Notes: generated by a model from the sequence alone, not told the origin. A DNA stretch of 64,000 nt from Epiperipatus broadwayi (GCA_028023455.1 JAQFVV010006197.1:16861254-16925253); one strand, 5' to 3'. Shown: positions 21,823-35,490, counted from the stretch's first letter. A program made the numbers and translations.

Positions 21823-21935
21823 ATTCGATAGGGTAATTCAGAATAGAAATTTATTATGCAATATCATCTGCATATACTAAAGTTTACATTAAATAGCATA
21901 AAGATGGTAAAAAAAGTAATTATATTCCTTCACAA

Positions 21936-24900
21936 AAATAATTAGGTATTGAATGTGGAAAAATTTGTTCAACGAAAATAATGCAAATTCAATAATGACT
22001 GTACAACTCCATTTAATGCTTGTTATCTTTACTAAGCTGGAGAAAATAAATATATAAAAAAAAACCCATGAAATTAATATTTTTATTTATTGCAACAAGT
22101 CAAAGCCTTGTGACTTATCATACCTAAAATGGCATTATCCATTTCACAAAATAAAAACATTAGAAAAGTATTTTTCTGTGCATCACTAGTAATAATTTAA
22201 GCTCACTCATCATCAGCTTCTGTTGTTATATAGTACTAAAATGTAATGCAAAGAATAATAAAAAGAATTTTAAAAAAATGCAACTGTAGAATACTTTATT
22301 TCCATTTTATACAATCAAATTTTATTTAAAATAAACTAAACACAATTAAACTTTTAATTAAAAAAAAAAAATGATAGGAGGGTGTGTGGGTGATAAATAA
22401 AGAACCAGAAAAACAAAAAAGTAAATTATGTGGTCATATTCATTCTAAATATAGAATTATATTATTAAAGTAGAGGAAATGGAAAGATCCATTAAACTGG
22501 ATCAACTTAATTAATGTTTATATGACAAACCTTTGTACAAAATAATACAGAAAGACAAAAATAAAGGGACTGGGGTCATTTTAATGTGGAACGAAAAAGA
22601 TTACTTGACATTTATTAATTAAAACTAATAAGGGCTATCAAAAAAGACAAAGCTGTAATATAAACATTTTATTTTCGAAGTACAAGATTTTTTTTTTCTT
22701 TACTGAATTATATATACAGATAACAAGGTGAGACACAACATGATCAAAGACAAAGAATTGGTATAAATAATAATAATTCTACCAAAGTAATAAAAATTAC
22801 AGTGAATTACTCAAAGTCTGATTACCTATAATACAATCAAAACAACTAATACAGATTTAAAAAAAATTTTTTTTTCAATTATTATCACCGGTATTATTTT
22901 ATAAAGTTACATCAGCATTTTTTAAACAAAGCAATAAATTCAAGTTTTATAAGCTAATACTTGATTATTTAAGAAAAAAATATATATTAAATATTTGTGT
23001 GAATTCATATAACACGTGCAAATAGTTTGGTACTTTTATCTAAATGCTGTGGAGATAGAGGATCACACTTCAAAAAACTATTGAAACATATATATAAATA
23101 CATATCTTAAATTCAATTTTTAATTACTCTGTATATGATAAAAAGTCCCCTAGTAAATAATTATACTGCCCCTGCATAGGATGAGTAAGTCTTTAAGCAT
23201 CACACCAATTCTATTTCTTGCACTTTGTACAATGGTTGACAAATTCTCACATTTTTTTTTTTTAAATGGTGAAAAGTACAATGTGCACCATTTACTAACC
23301 AAGCCTATACAAACAACAATTTGCTTTCATATACCTTTCACAACTAATCTAAATACTCAAACACATAAGTATATATAAATGTAAAGGTTTGTATATATGC
23401 AATTGTATCTCATCCAAAGTAATTTTATAGTGAAGCAAGATCATGTATTTTAATAACTTGGAACAAGGAAATAAACATTGGCGCTATAATCTATTCTAAA
23501 CATATACAATAAAAATAAAAAAATTCTAAAACTTACATGCGGGTAGACAGTTATATCTTAATTTGTTTCCATAACTACTTTTTTTAAAGTAATTATTAAT
23601 AAAATTATTACAATGCAAAGTATTACATTGGCAAATCTTGATAATGCGAAAGATATGACCATGGATGCCAATTCATATATATTTTCATATTTTGTTATAA
23701 GCATTAACTACTAACTTAAATAAAATTATTTTTTTTAAAAAAAGACACTCACTTAAAATATATTTGTGATAAAATATTTATTATTACATATGCAAACCCC
23801 TACATTGCATAATTAAGGGAAAGCTGAAATATGAATCTATGCAAATTTAAATCCTAGTAAAGATTTCTCCATTGTTTCTTTAAACTGCAATAATCTTAGA
23901 AAATAAGATTGTATACTTTTTGCCTACAAGTTTTAATAGTCAGTTTACAAAATGACATTTTTAGAACGCGATATAACAAAAAATAGATGCATTATCACCA
24001 GTTTTTTCCAAATTTTTAAATAATTTCTCTAAGTAATAACTTTTTAGTATGGAATACATCTTTTAAATATATATACAGGCGCATAAATGATATGAATTAA
24101 GATGAAAAATGATGGTTGTTAAACTATCAAACACTCAATGATACTACTTGTTTGTAATCAGAAAATAAGTTATTCAAAAAATTATATGATATTCAATCAC
24201 TCAAATTGACAGGCTGAACATATAAATTCTGTTCAAATGATAAAGACAAGATCTTCTACTGAAAAAGGATGTATGGGACCTGCCTGTTGTTAGATAAATG
24301 ATATGTAAACATACTCAAAAGTAGTAATAATTTATTTTTAATAGCGATTTATTTATTTTGACACTTATTAATTGTTTAAGTTATGCAATTTACTTTCTAT
24401 ATAATTTATAATTCAGAGTTAAAGAACATATTTTTATCCATTATTGCAACAGATGTTTAATTTATATCTTTGAGCACTTTTGTTAAGCACTTTATTTTCA
24501 AAAACTGTAAACATAATTGACATAAATCAGTTATGCTTAATTTTTTTTTATTATGCTTTATTTATTTTAATTTCTGCAACACTATAAATAATAGTTTTTC
24601 ACTAATTATATTTAATACTATGTATATATAGTTGGTATATCACATTTCATTTCTTATATTATAAAAAAAAAAAGGTGGAAAATTTAATGATTTTAACATA
24701 AAAGATGTAATTATGTTTCTCCCAATTCATGCTGAACTACAAGATTCATTATTATGGGATATTTATACTAATTTATTAAAATCTATGAGTAAAACAGCTA
24801 AGTATTACATATTATTCTTATAATTTTTAATAACAACTACCTAAATAGCTGAATGTTTAATGTCATACAACATATATAAATTATGATCAACCATACTTAT

Positions 24901-27343
24901 GCCCCATTCTATTTTTCTTTTATTGTTTATAGCTTGTCACTAACATATAAAGATATTTCTTTCTTTATTATATGAGGTTCATGATTTTAGAAATCAATGT
25001 AAAAAGTTTTTATATTAAAATAAACATTTAAAAACAATAGAATAATCCAGCATGGAAAGTACATTTTAAATAAAAATAAAAATTATTAGACATCTGACAT
25101 GTTAAGTATAAAAGCATACACATATGTATCGTATACCATATATTTATTTATAAGACATAATATTAATAAATGATTCAGATAAGTTCCTAAAAAATCATAT
25201 CTGATGCATAAACAGTACAGTAACATATATGTGTTCATGGTATTATGATAATAATGCCATTTAATATATATATAATTTTTCATAATTTTTTTTAAATATT
25301 AATGTAATTCAGTAAATAATTCTCAAAAGGTTTTTTTTTTTTTTGAAAATTTATGCAGTATCTTTTTTTTTTATTTCAAATTTTAAACAGATTTATGAAC
25401 AATTGACAATTTAAACAATACAGAGAATTGCATATATATCATAAATTTAATTTAAATTTTAAATGGAATATTTTAACTTGAAAAAAAAAAAATTAAATAA
25501 TTTAAACATGTTTTTTAATTCAACATTTTATCTTTTTCCTTTCTTTATTAATTAAGATCATGTGACATGATTTTTTAAAATTAAATCCCAAAGATATATG
25601 AAAAATATATATATAAAATCTTCAGGCAGCATATATCCCATAAACATTTAGATAATTAAACTTTTACCAGTATCAAGTATTTGGTTTAAATCAGTCTTGA
25701 ATTTATAGCATGAAGTTAAAAATAAATTTGTACTCTTGTAATTGATATTTTGTTTTGTCCTTTTATGAATTCTGTAGATCTTGTTCAAAATACAACAAAA
25801 ACAAAACATCGTCAACAACATTTGTAAAAAGAGGTAACTCACTATTTGCAACTAATTTAACCAGTGTCTTTAAAACATCCAAATTTCTAAAAGTAAAAAA
25901 AAAAAAAAAGAAATGCTGAAATGTCACAACAAGATGTAACAAAAGACTCAAATTTTGTGAATACTCACAATGGTGGGGTGCTTACCAAAAAATTAAAATC
26001 TATTATTTTATTCATTAACAATTTATATATATTTATATATTTTAGACTGGAATATAGAAAAAATATAAACCTTTGCTTGTCAATTTTTCCTTCAAAAAAG
26101 AAAAATCAAAAATAATAACAAATTAAAAATATGGTATTTATGTACTTCATATTAGTATTTAGAATGAATATAGACCTGTTTAAGGATTGAGTTTAAATTT
26201 CTAATCACAGTTTCTCAGGAACTTGATAATATGAAGCATTGCATTTAATATTCAATAAACAAATCCCATTTTAATGTACAGAATGTCTCAGAAGCCCAGC
26301 ATTATAGAGAATTTTTTAAAAAGACAAAATAAAAACGTATCTTTGCAGAACTTGATTAATATATTTACCATTATTCTCAATGCAGAAATTGAGATTTTTT
26401 TTTTCAGTCAATAATTATATAGTCAAAAATATTATAGTAAGAGCATAACATGCCTTGGTCTGGGTGCATACTGTTAAATCTTACAGCAGCTTGTTTCTCT
26501 TTGACTTCATTATCCTATTAATAGAATTACTTGAATTCATTCTTTACTCAGATATATTGCAGTTTCTAAAAAATATCAAAATATAAAATGCTGAAGTTAT
26601 GGGACATTTTGTAAAATCTTTCGAAATACTGTTTGCCAAAATTGTTTTCTTTTTATATATATATATTAAATAATGAAATCTAAGCAATGTTTTAAATGAC
26701 TTTACTGATTTGTGTGTGGAGTTAAATATAGAAATATAATTTTTAAAAAAAAAATGGAATGTACAATTTTTTTTTTTCATTTTTAAAGAATTAAATTCAA
26801 AAATACTGTGTGCAAACAAACATATATTTATTAAATCTAAAAAACAATAATCACTTTTTAAAATGTATAATTGTTTGAAGCTTCTATCTAATTCACACAG
26901 ATGCTATTCAGAAGACAAGATCTTTCTTTGGTAAAACAAATTATTATTTATAATAATAAAAGAATTTAGGAAATATAAAATTTGAAATGGACTGACTTTT
27001 TTTGCATTAGTAGTACAATGTTTAAAATCAACTAATGACAAGATAGAAAACTAGGAACAATGACTGTTCCCTCAACTGTTGTCACAAAATTTTAAGTTGT
27101 TCTGATTAAAAAAATTCAAATAAGGAGGGAAAATTAAAAAAAACAAAACAGAATAACTATTCTGTTATGACTCAATCCAAAAAAATATATATAGTTGATT
27201 AAAATTTTACTTGAATGTTATTAAAAAATATATAAAATATAATTATAATAATAATAAAAAAACTATTTTTAAACAATGTTTTAACATTTTCTATTAGATT
27301 TTTATGATATTGTAAAAACGGTTCAACAATAAAAATATCTTGC
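21936..27343. other. Long AT-rich non-coding stretch
   Basis: No gene, RNA or element was recognised. Short open frames are low-complexity. If the minus-strand exon at 31765 is real, part of this may be downstream or 3' UTR sequence. Confidence 0.45.
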
Positions 27344-27361
27344 AACTATAGGTTTAGAGTA
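27344..27361. repeat. Left target-site duplication of SINE
   Basis: AACTATAGGTTTAGAGTA, repeated exactly at 27473-27490. Confidence 0.9.
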
Positions 27362-27472
27362 GTCAAGCGTTGTTAGCCGAAAGGCCATCGCAGCCATCTT
27401 GCAAGCAAGTAATTGGTCGCAGACGGTTGTGGGTTCGCCTCCCGGCCGATGCTATGACATATGGGGAAAAAA
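27362..27472 (+). mobile_element. tRNA-derived SINE with perfect 18-bp target-site duplication
   Basis: A 111-bp GC-rich insert in AT-rich DNA. It has a pol III A box TAGCCGAAAGG (27374-27384) matching the TRGYNNANNGG consensus fully. The B box GGTTCGCCTCC (27432-27442) has one mismatch. The tRNA-like part is followed by a short unique tail and an A run. Identical 18-bp flanks show target-primed insertion. The parent tRNA could not be identified. The LINE partner is unknown; RTE-like LINEs in the window are candidates by presence only. Confidence 0.88.
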
Positions 27473-27490
27473 AACTATAGGTTTAGAGTA
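27473..27490. repeat. Right target-site duplication of SINE
   Basis: Exact copy of 27344-27361. Confidence 0.9.
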
Positions 27491-29659
27491 TGTATGTATA
27501 CACACTTTAAAAAAAACAATGATTAAACATCAAATAAAATATTTACATTACTACATAAATTTCTATTAATATAAAATTTTAAAAAAGTTTAAATACTTCT
27601 ACTTTATATTATTCTGATACAATCAGTCAATCTATTGAAAACTTTATATCTTTCAAATCTTTGAACAAAAGCTTTGTTTCCTAAAAAGTCTATAGTGAAT
27701 TAGATTGAAATCTAGGACAATACATTCCTTAAAATTTAGGTAGTGATTATCCTTTGGTATTTGGATAATTTTGTTTTCTATAGACTGTAAATAATATATT
27801 AGAAATTATTAAATTCTGTCAAGAATATATGTTATGTTTTTTGCTTGGAGGAAAGTTGAGGTAATTAGGCAATAAAAAGATAATTGAATGATTTATTATT
27901 TGGAAGTTATTGTAAAATAATGGAGTGCAGCAGCATAGTTGAAAAATTATTCTAAACAATTCTTCAAGTTTTATTATGTATGGAAAATGAGCAATATTTT
28001 ACTAATGTTCACACTTCACTTTCAATCTTCAATAGCTACAACGGATAATTGATACTGCAAGAAATTTTTATATGCCTTAATTTCATAGAATTTTTTTAAT
28101 TGAACAGGTATCCAATCCAGTATTTTCCTAATTATGTAAGTTTTATCTGTGCTTGAATCTTCATTCACATTATTAGAATAAAATAACACAATATATAGCC
28201 GTGTCTGCGGCTTCTATATTTCCATATTATTTAAATGAAATAATAACAGATAAGTTATCAACAGCAATATCACACAAAAAAAAATCTTTTTACGATCAGT
28301 TATACTATTGGATAATCAATTTTAGTATTTTAATTTTAAATATATTTCTTATGTGATAAACTAATTAGTATTATTAATTATTAAGCATACAGTCTGATAT
28401 AATATATCCAAGACACATCAAAACACAAAAAAATATGTAACAAAAGTGTTTAATTACAAATAATAATCATCTGTAAATAATAATTAGTTTTATGGAATTT
28501 GTTCCTGGTATGCTATTTAGAAGCTATAATATATTTAAATATGCATTTCACTCCAGGATTTTTAATATTAAATTTCATTCTATTGATCAGAATCATTTAT
28601 TTCCAAATTAAATAATTGGATATAATATTCATTAATATATGGTAATTGAGTTTCAAGAGATACAATTCCTGACATTATATTTGTAATACATATGTATTTA
28701 TGTGTTTTTCAATATATATATATCTTTCTCTCAAATAGAATCATGCATTTCTAATTTAACTAATAAATATCATCGTTTTAACATATGGGGAGGGGAAGTA
28801 AGATTGATTTAATATCTAATATTATCTGATAATGTCCCTGTTCCTGAGTAAAATACTGTAAATTCACAAGTTATTTTTTGTTTTTATTTTGCGTCGACAT
28901 AAGGGCCTAACTATTTATTCATTTACATGCTTGTGTATGGTTTGATTAATAAACTTCATTAACAAGTCATATTGACAATGGTAGTAATTGTAATATGTGT
29001 GTCCAAGTAAAAAAGTGACTGAAACTCTTCAAGTGGCCTAAAATGCCATATCTGAATCAAAGCATGTATTGAGTAATAATATACTTTAGCTATTTACCAC
29101 ATAAATTATATGATATTAGCATATACAGGATAATAAAAATACATTTTAAGGATTCTTTAAAATATTGTATTGGATAATTTTTAAGTTTAAAGTATATAAT
29201 TTATTATGCACACTACTATTATTTTTAAAAATAAATTATTTATTATATTTGATAATTTTTAATATTGTTTAAAATAATTTATAAAGCACTGTAGAAAAGT
29301 TAGCTTTTTTATTATTATTGTAAGTCGACATTTTTCTGAATATAAATAATGCAAGCTACCACTTGCGTTTATTTTAACTCATTGTTTAAATTGAGCTAAA
29401 TATCATAAAACCAAAATCCATAGCCTATATATATATATAAGATAGGTAGATCATAGATAAGTAAAGGATAAAGAAAAAATAATATTTTTTCAATATGGTA
29501 GAAAAGTTATCTTTTTTTTATTTATTTATAGTAAGGTAACATTTTAAAAGATAAATAACTCATGTTTATTTTTTTAATTTTCTTATATATAACTTAGGTT
29601 TAACTATTTTAGTTGATTAATGGAGGTTAATACCTTTAAAATCGGACAAATGTCCACAC
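27491..29659. other. AT-rich non-coding DNA
   Basis: No recognisable gene or element. Confidence 0.5.
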
Positions 29660-29975
29660 CATTATAAAATTTATTTTCTCATGTGTTAATTAAATATATT
29701 TAAAACTTACTTTATCACATGAAATATATTTAAAGGGAAATGGTAAAAGTTTATCAAATTCAGTATTAATTTTCTTGATGTACTGTGGCATTTTAAATTT
29801 CATTTTTTCATGTGTTAAATATATTTAAATTGATATTTGTAAGAGTTCATCAAATTCAAAAGTATTTTTCTTGCTGTGCCCATACCATTTTAAATTTTAC
29901 TTTAATATATGTTAAATATAAATTTAAAGAAAAATTCTAAGTATATCAAATTCATTATTATAACTGATCTAAATT
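29660..29975. repeat. Degenerate tandem repeat, three units
   Basis: Units starting CATTTTAAATTT (or CATTATAAAATT) at 29660, 29789 and 29886 share an ATGTGTTAAATATA block and an ATCAAATTCA block. Lengths are about 129, 97 and 90 bp, with clear divergence. Confidence 0.6.
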
Positions 29976-31764
29976 GTTATTATTCAAATGAGAAATTAAA
30001 TACATTGTACAAACACAATTTAACTAATTTAAGATATATTTACAAAATCAAATTTTATCTTGTTTTACCAAAAACTAGCTTTCATTAAAAAAAATTTCTA
30101 ATTCTGTAATCTGTTAATCAGTACTGCCCTCTTTTTGGGTTTTTATGAGTCATTCAAAAACAATAGCAATATGGATTTTCTGTGCATTTTTATATTGCAA
30201 ATTACATTTTTTTTTTAAACAAAAAATTATATGCTAGTAAAATTCTATATAAAAAGAGAAAGAAAATCATGCTAGATTCTTCAAGATTGGTGCAACATTT
30301 GTTGAATTATAAAGTCACAAACAAACTTTCACATTTATGTAGTAATACAGAAATATAGATTTTGCAGAAGTCAAATTACTTTGAATTTTGCTCACATGGT
30401 CTAAGTTTTAAGCCACTTTTTTTTAAGTGTATCTCAGTCTAAACATAATATTTATCCATATTTTATAATCTATAGTTATTTTTTCCCTATTTTTTTTAGA
30501 CACATTATAATAGTTATTGTAAATAACACAATAATAAAAAGCAAATTTATTTCACTATAATAATTGATCATAAAAAGCAATCAAGTGATCCCTTTTAGAA
30601 GCAATTCTAAACAAAATTAATTTTATTTCTCCATTTTTGTGATTTTATGATTATATTTTTCTAAATTTTTTATACAAATATTATAATACTTATTGCAAAT
30701 AATGCTTATAATGAAAAAATAATATTTTAAATGATAATTATATAAAACGTTTTTCTTAGGCACTGAATAAAATACCATTTGTAGTATTTACATTGTAAAA
30801 CCTGCACTGTAGCTACTGAGGGTTAAGACTCAGTAAAGTAGAAATAAATATAAAACAAAAATCACTTGTTGCATAACAAACTCATATAAAATTATGGTAG
30901 AAGTTCCATTAAATTATATGTTTATGTAAAAATAAAATTTACAAGTAAAGCAAAAAAAAAAAAAAAATTACTAATATATATATATATATTCCAAATTGCT
31001 GCTTTTCATATCTAAACTTTTTGCTCAAGCGTAATCAAGTATTTAATCAATACATATTCTGAGAAACTGTGAATGAAATTTTAAGTTTCAATAAAATCTG
31101 AAAAAATGCAATCATTCTTTCTTTTTTTTTTAAAAAAAAACTATCTACAGAAGTTCTGTAGAATAAGCTTACAAAAATAAAAAGATTAATACTTAGCAAC
31201 AAAAATAAAAATGATTCTCATAAAATTTTTGAGGTACAAATTATACTATTGGCTCAATCTGACAGAATTAAAAGTACTGCTATTAAAATGGCACTGCCCG
31301 TGCTTCAGTCATATTTCACGCATGAAAATTTCTCATGATACGAAGACTGCACATTAAATATGCCATTATTATTCAGCACTTCCCTAAGGGTTCACAATAG
31401 TACTAATTCACTTAGAATAATTTTTGTTTTTAATCTGCATTTTTTAAATAAAAAATTATTGAGATAAAAAACTAAAAATAATCTAAAGCATTCAACTTTC
31501 TGTTCACACATACATACCTAAAATAAATACATAATAAATAAAATGGTCAGAAAGGATTTCAAATTTAACTAAAGTTTGGAACAAAAGTTTTAAAATATTT
31601 CCAAATCCGTAATATTTGTGCCTCAAAAATCAAGGAAAGAAAGTTTCCACATCAGCTGCTCTTTGAACACAGTAAGAGATTGCAAGTCATCCAGCTGCAC
31701 ACAGTTTGTTGTTTTAAATAGGTTTTTGTTTGGTCAATTTAATAAATAAGAAGACTGAAAGAGT
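29976..31764. other. AT-rich DNA, possibly 3' UTR of the minus-strand exon
   Basis: Mostly low-complexity. 31270-31410 and 31620-31720 are less AT-rich than the surroundings and lie directly after the stop codon of the minus-strand exon, as conserved UTR parts would. No coding signal. Confidence 0.35.
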
Positions 31765-31842
31765 TCAGGCCTGCTGTTGAGTATTTTGAGATGTAGCAGG
31801 CTGTGTTGGTGGCATTTGCTGATCTCGATAGTATTTCTCCAC
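31765..31842 (-). CDS. Probable terminal coding exon of an unidentified host gene
   Basis: On the minus strand a splice-acceptor-like TTTGTTTTCTAG ends at 31843 and is followed by 26 codons, in frame 0, to a TGA at 31765-31767. The peptide begins VEKYYRDQQMPPTQ and ends in a Gln/Thr/Ala-rich tail, TQQQA. The exon is much less AT-rich than its surroundings and is too short to stand alone. Composition looks like the polar C-terminus of a regulatory protein, but I do not recognise the family. Upstream exons would lie at higher coordinates; none was found to 64000, so the intron would be very long. The alternative is a chance open segment. Confidence 0.45.
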   Translation of the reverse strand: MEKYYRDQQMPPTQPATSQNTQQQA

Positions 31843-33184
31843 CTAGAAAACAAATAATGGCAACTGTTAAATAATGGTGAAAAGCTAAAAGCATTAAAAA
31901 TGCATACTTAATATCATGATGAAAATCTAGTCACCAAAAATACAAGCATTTTGATTTATATATTAAAATTTTAAAGCTAAAATTTATTCACATATTTAAT
32001 ATTTCTATGAATCAATAGCTCAATGGATAATATGCTAAAATAAATTGCTTTACAATAATGGAAGCAATTGCAAAAAAGCACTAAGCTCAAATAGTATCAT
32101 TTTGTCAATATTTACAAATTTAAGACTAAAAATATTGACATAATTAATAATATGTGTATTAGTCCTACTATTATCTTACTTTGAAAATATTATAAAAATA
32201 TAAAACTTATTTATGAATATATTGTTATATTCACAGTGAATAAAATTAAGTAAATTGCTTTAAAAAGATGGAAAGCAATGGAAAATTACCATTGTCAAAG
32301 ATCAAGTTTTATCACCTGGCTGAATTTTTTTTTTTTTTTCAAAATTTTATGATTAAAACATATGCCCATTTTCTGTTGTTTACAAATTATGTTAAGAGAA
32401 TATCATAGTACTCTATTGCCTAGTTAATCCACCTACACTTAACATTCAAAAATAAGTATCATAAGTATTATTATTATTGTTAAATTAAAAATAATAATAA
32501 TGAATTATACATATTCAACTCAAAAACTGCTTGTTTCCAGAATATGTCTAAAATTATACAGAAATTAAAAAAGGCTATTTTCCTTAGCATACTGATTACC
32601 AATATAGACTACATTTTTGGTTTCTTCAAGAAAAGATTAAATTGCTTTTATAATGAGAGCAGCATGTTAAAATTGCTAATTCTTGGACAAAAAGAAATTT
32701 ACACATAAAATATAATTTCATTAAATTACATAACAGTAAAAAAAAAAAAAAAATAGCCTTTTAATTTAACATTATTTAAACCAAAATAAAGAGAAATAAA
32801 CTTTGTTATCTGATACCTAATAATGCATGTTAAAGTATATCTGAATTAACTAATATTATGCTTGTATTAAATTAAAAAGTTAGGATTATTATAATATATT
32901 TTTTTTTTTTTTGCAATTGTTGTTTCATAAAGCAACTAATACCACAGCAAAATAATTAAAAAAAAACCTGACATCTAAAGAAAAACCATTAAGTATAAAA
33001 CAAGAGAATGCCAGAAATACTACACAAGATAGAATCTGGATCATAAAAAATATTTTATTTAGATTTGAAATTATTAATATTCTACAAATGCACTTCTTTA
33101 GATATATCTGTAGAAAAATAGAATATTCAAAAACTTGAACATCTATATTATAGTATTTACCAGATTACAATCTGGTCAAAAGAA
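31843..33184. other. AT-rich DNA, candidate intron
   Basis: Non-coding with homopolymer runs. If the adjacent exon is real this is its upstream intron. Confidence 0.35.
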
Positions 33185-35490
33185 TATCATCATCATGATC
33201 ATCATTTCCAACAATCATCAAACCACTGCAAGATGGTTTCTCCACAATACACCAGCAAACTTCCTTATTTCATCCAATCATTTCACATGTAGTTTCTTTC
33301 CAATCTTTTACAATCTCCTGGAATTTGGTTTAAGATTTCAACTGACCATCTATCAATATGTCCAGCTTAGCTTTTCAATGCTATCAGTGATATGTTTGCT
33401 TCTCTCATCAATATAATTTATTTTTGATCTATTCTTATTATTTCTAACTTACATTTTTCCATAGTTCATTAGTCTGAAGTCTCTGGTACTGCTCTTCTGT
33501 TAAGCAGGTCTTAAACCCATAAATCAGGTCTGGTAAAACACACTTATTAAAAACCTTCCTTTTCAATATAGGCATTTTTTCTTTTAATATTAAGTTATTT
33601 CTACAAAAGTATTCTACTCAAGTTAATTTCATATATTATGTTTCCATCTATATTAATAATCTAACCTAGATATTTGTAGTTGTTAAATCTCTTCTAATTC
33701 ATCATTATTAATTTTTATTTTCTTCTTCATATTTTCTTCTTTTGAGAAAATCCATAGTATAGGTTTTTAGCCTTCATTTGATAACTTTTGCAACATTTCC
33801 CCAAGATCCAAAGCATTCTGCAAAATCTATATACTTAAATATTCTCCATTTATTTTTATTCCCCTAACTTTCCATTTTAATTCATAAACTGGTATAAAAA
33901 GTTTTGGATATAAAATCATGATGTCATACACCTTTCTCAATGTTAATTTTCTTAATATCACTATTAATTTAATGATTGCTGTTGCATTGTGAAAAATATT
34001 TTTCAGAATATGACAATATCCAGAATCTATATCTTGATGATCTTTTGGTTGGTTAAATCCAAAGTTCGCTGTAGATGAGTTGTAATTAGTTTAGTAAAAA
34101 TTTTGTATAGAACTGCTAAAAGACTAATAGGTCTGTAATATCTAATATCTTTTTTAAATAATAATATTACTACTCATTCTTCCAGTCATTTAGTACATCT
34201 CTTATCATTTAGTCATTTGCTATATAATTGTGCCATTTTTTTTATTTTTTCCCTTGCTTCTTTTAAGAAATTGATTATAATTCCATTGTTACCTGAAGTT
34301 TTTCCCTTCTCCATAGATTTAATTGCACATCTCACTTCTTCATTTAGAATACTGGACAATTCAGAAGATGTAGTAATTGTAGGAAATACTTTCTTTTATT
34401 TATGTTTATTGCTATATAATTCTTTATAAAAGTCTTCGACATATTTCCTGGTGTTATCTCTCTTTTTAATAATAATTCCATCTTTTTTCTCATTGCAGAA
34501 TAAGTTTCCTACTAATACCAAGATATTATTTTACACTTCTGAGACTTTTATTCTCTTCTGTAACTCATCTCTCAAATTATTATTAATTTTTTTTGTATCA
34601 TTTTACAAAACTCTAGAAAATCAATTCTTATTGGATCATTTTTATAAATTTTCATATTCCTTCTTTTCTTCATACATTGTTGTCTTAGTAGAAAATTTAC
34701 TAGTAAATTGCTGCTTTTTGTACCAGCTATTTTTCCATTAAGTTCATTCAAATCTGAACCATCTTCAAAATCTCATAATATTTTTAAATAATTTCACTGA
34801 AATGTTTCTAAAGATTATGAATATTAATTATGAATACTATTTCCTTAATATTTTTTGTCTCTATTTTTGCATTGAAGGATCTTACATATTTCTAAATGAG
34901 ATAACTTTCTGTGCTGAATGTATTAAGAACATTACATTCTTGAAATATATATTTTCTATTAGACAAAATATCCAATTCTGCCATACCTCCATATTCATTT
35001 ATCATTTTTCCCAAAGAAAGACTTCATAATATATAGTTTTTCTTTTTCTGTCAATTCCATAAGTCAATAACTTCTATCACCATAACCAAATTTACTTGCA
35101 GCACATTTAAATTTTCAATCGTTTACTTAGTTCTAGCATTACCCATGATATTTTAAAATGTTATTTGATCTGATCAAAGGCCTTGTGTACCTCCATATAA
35201 AAATCTTCCATTTCATCATAATGAGAACTTATTGGGTCATAAATTCAAATTATCTACATTTGTTTGTTATTTTCCATTAAGTTAAATAACTAATCTTGAT
35301 ACAACATCAATCTCCCCAATGTTATTCTTCCACTTTTTATTTATAATGAATCCTACTCCAATTGTGCTTCCAATGTTTGTATCTTTATAAGTACAATTGT
35401 CTTTTCACCTTTTCTTCTAATTTCATAAATTCCAACAATGACTCATTTAATATTCTTCCTCCAATTCATGCAGTTGTATGTAACTAAATA
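33185..35490 (-). mobile_element. RTE-like LINE relic, family A, endonuclease to C-terminus (copy 2)
   Basis: Longer, heavily decayed copy of the 320-900 family. Minus-strand order: APE-type endonuclease piece (GVGFIINKKWKNNIGEIDVV, about 35270-35360), RT fingers (RPISLLAVLYKIFTKLITTH, about 34075-34150), and the C-terminal region (LKRKVFNKCVLPDLIYGFKT, about 33510-33580), ending with the Trp-rich segment near 33200-33370. Every domain is interrupted by stops. The family C copies differ in sequence. Confidence 0.75.

Larger units (their letters stand above)
20338..21935. repeat. Retrozyme-like array: ~395-bp repeats, four direct and one inverted, each with a hammerhead
   Basis: Four direct units share blocks such as TAATGCATCTGGATCTTTAG, CCAACTTGC-like and a TTTACCAATGTA block. 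They are followed by one inverted, nearly full unit (about 21568-21935). The GAAAC landmark of each minus-strand ribozyme starts at 20454, 20681, 21074 and 21475, so units are 393-401 bp, except the first, which lost about 170 bp. Copies are clearly diverged from each other. No protein is encoded; short open frames across it are chance. Metazoan retrozymes have this build: tandem units of a few hundred bp with a type I hammerhead, transcribed and cut into unit-length circular RNAs. That parallel is by architecture only. Confidence 0.75.

Noticed and set aside
34217-35029. Three plus-strand open frames of 70-96 codons
   Set aside because: Hydrophobic antisense shadows of the minus-strand LINE relic.
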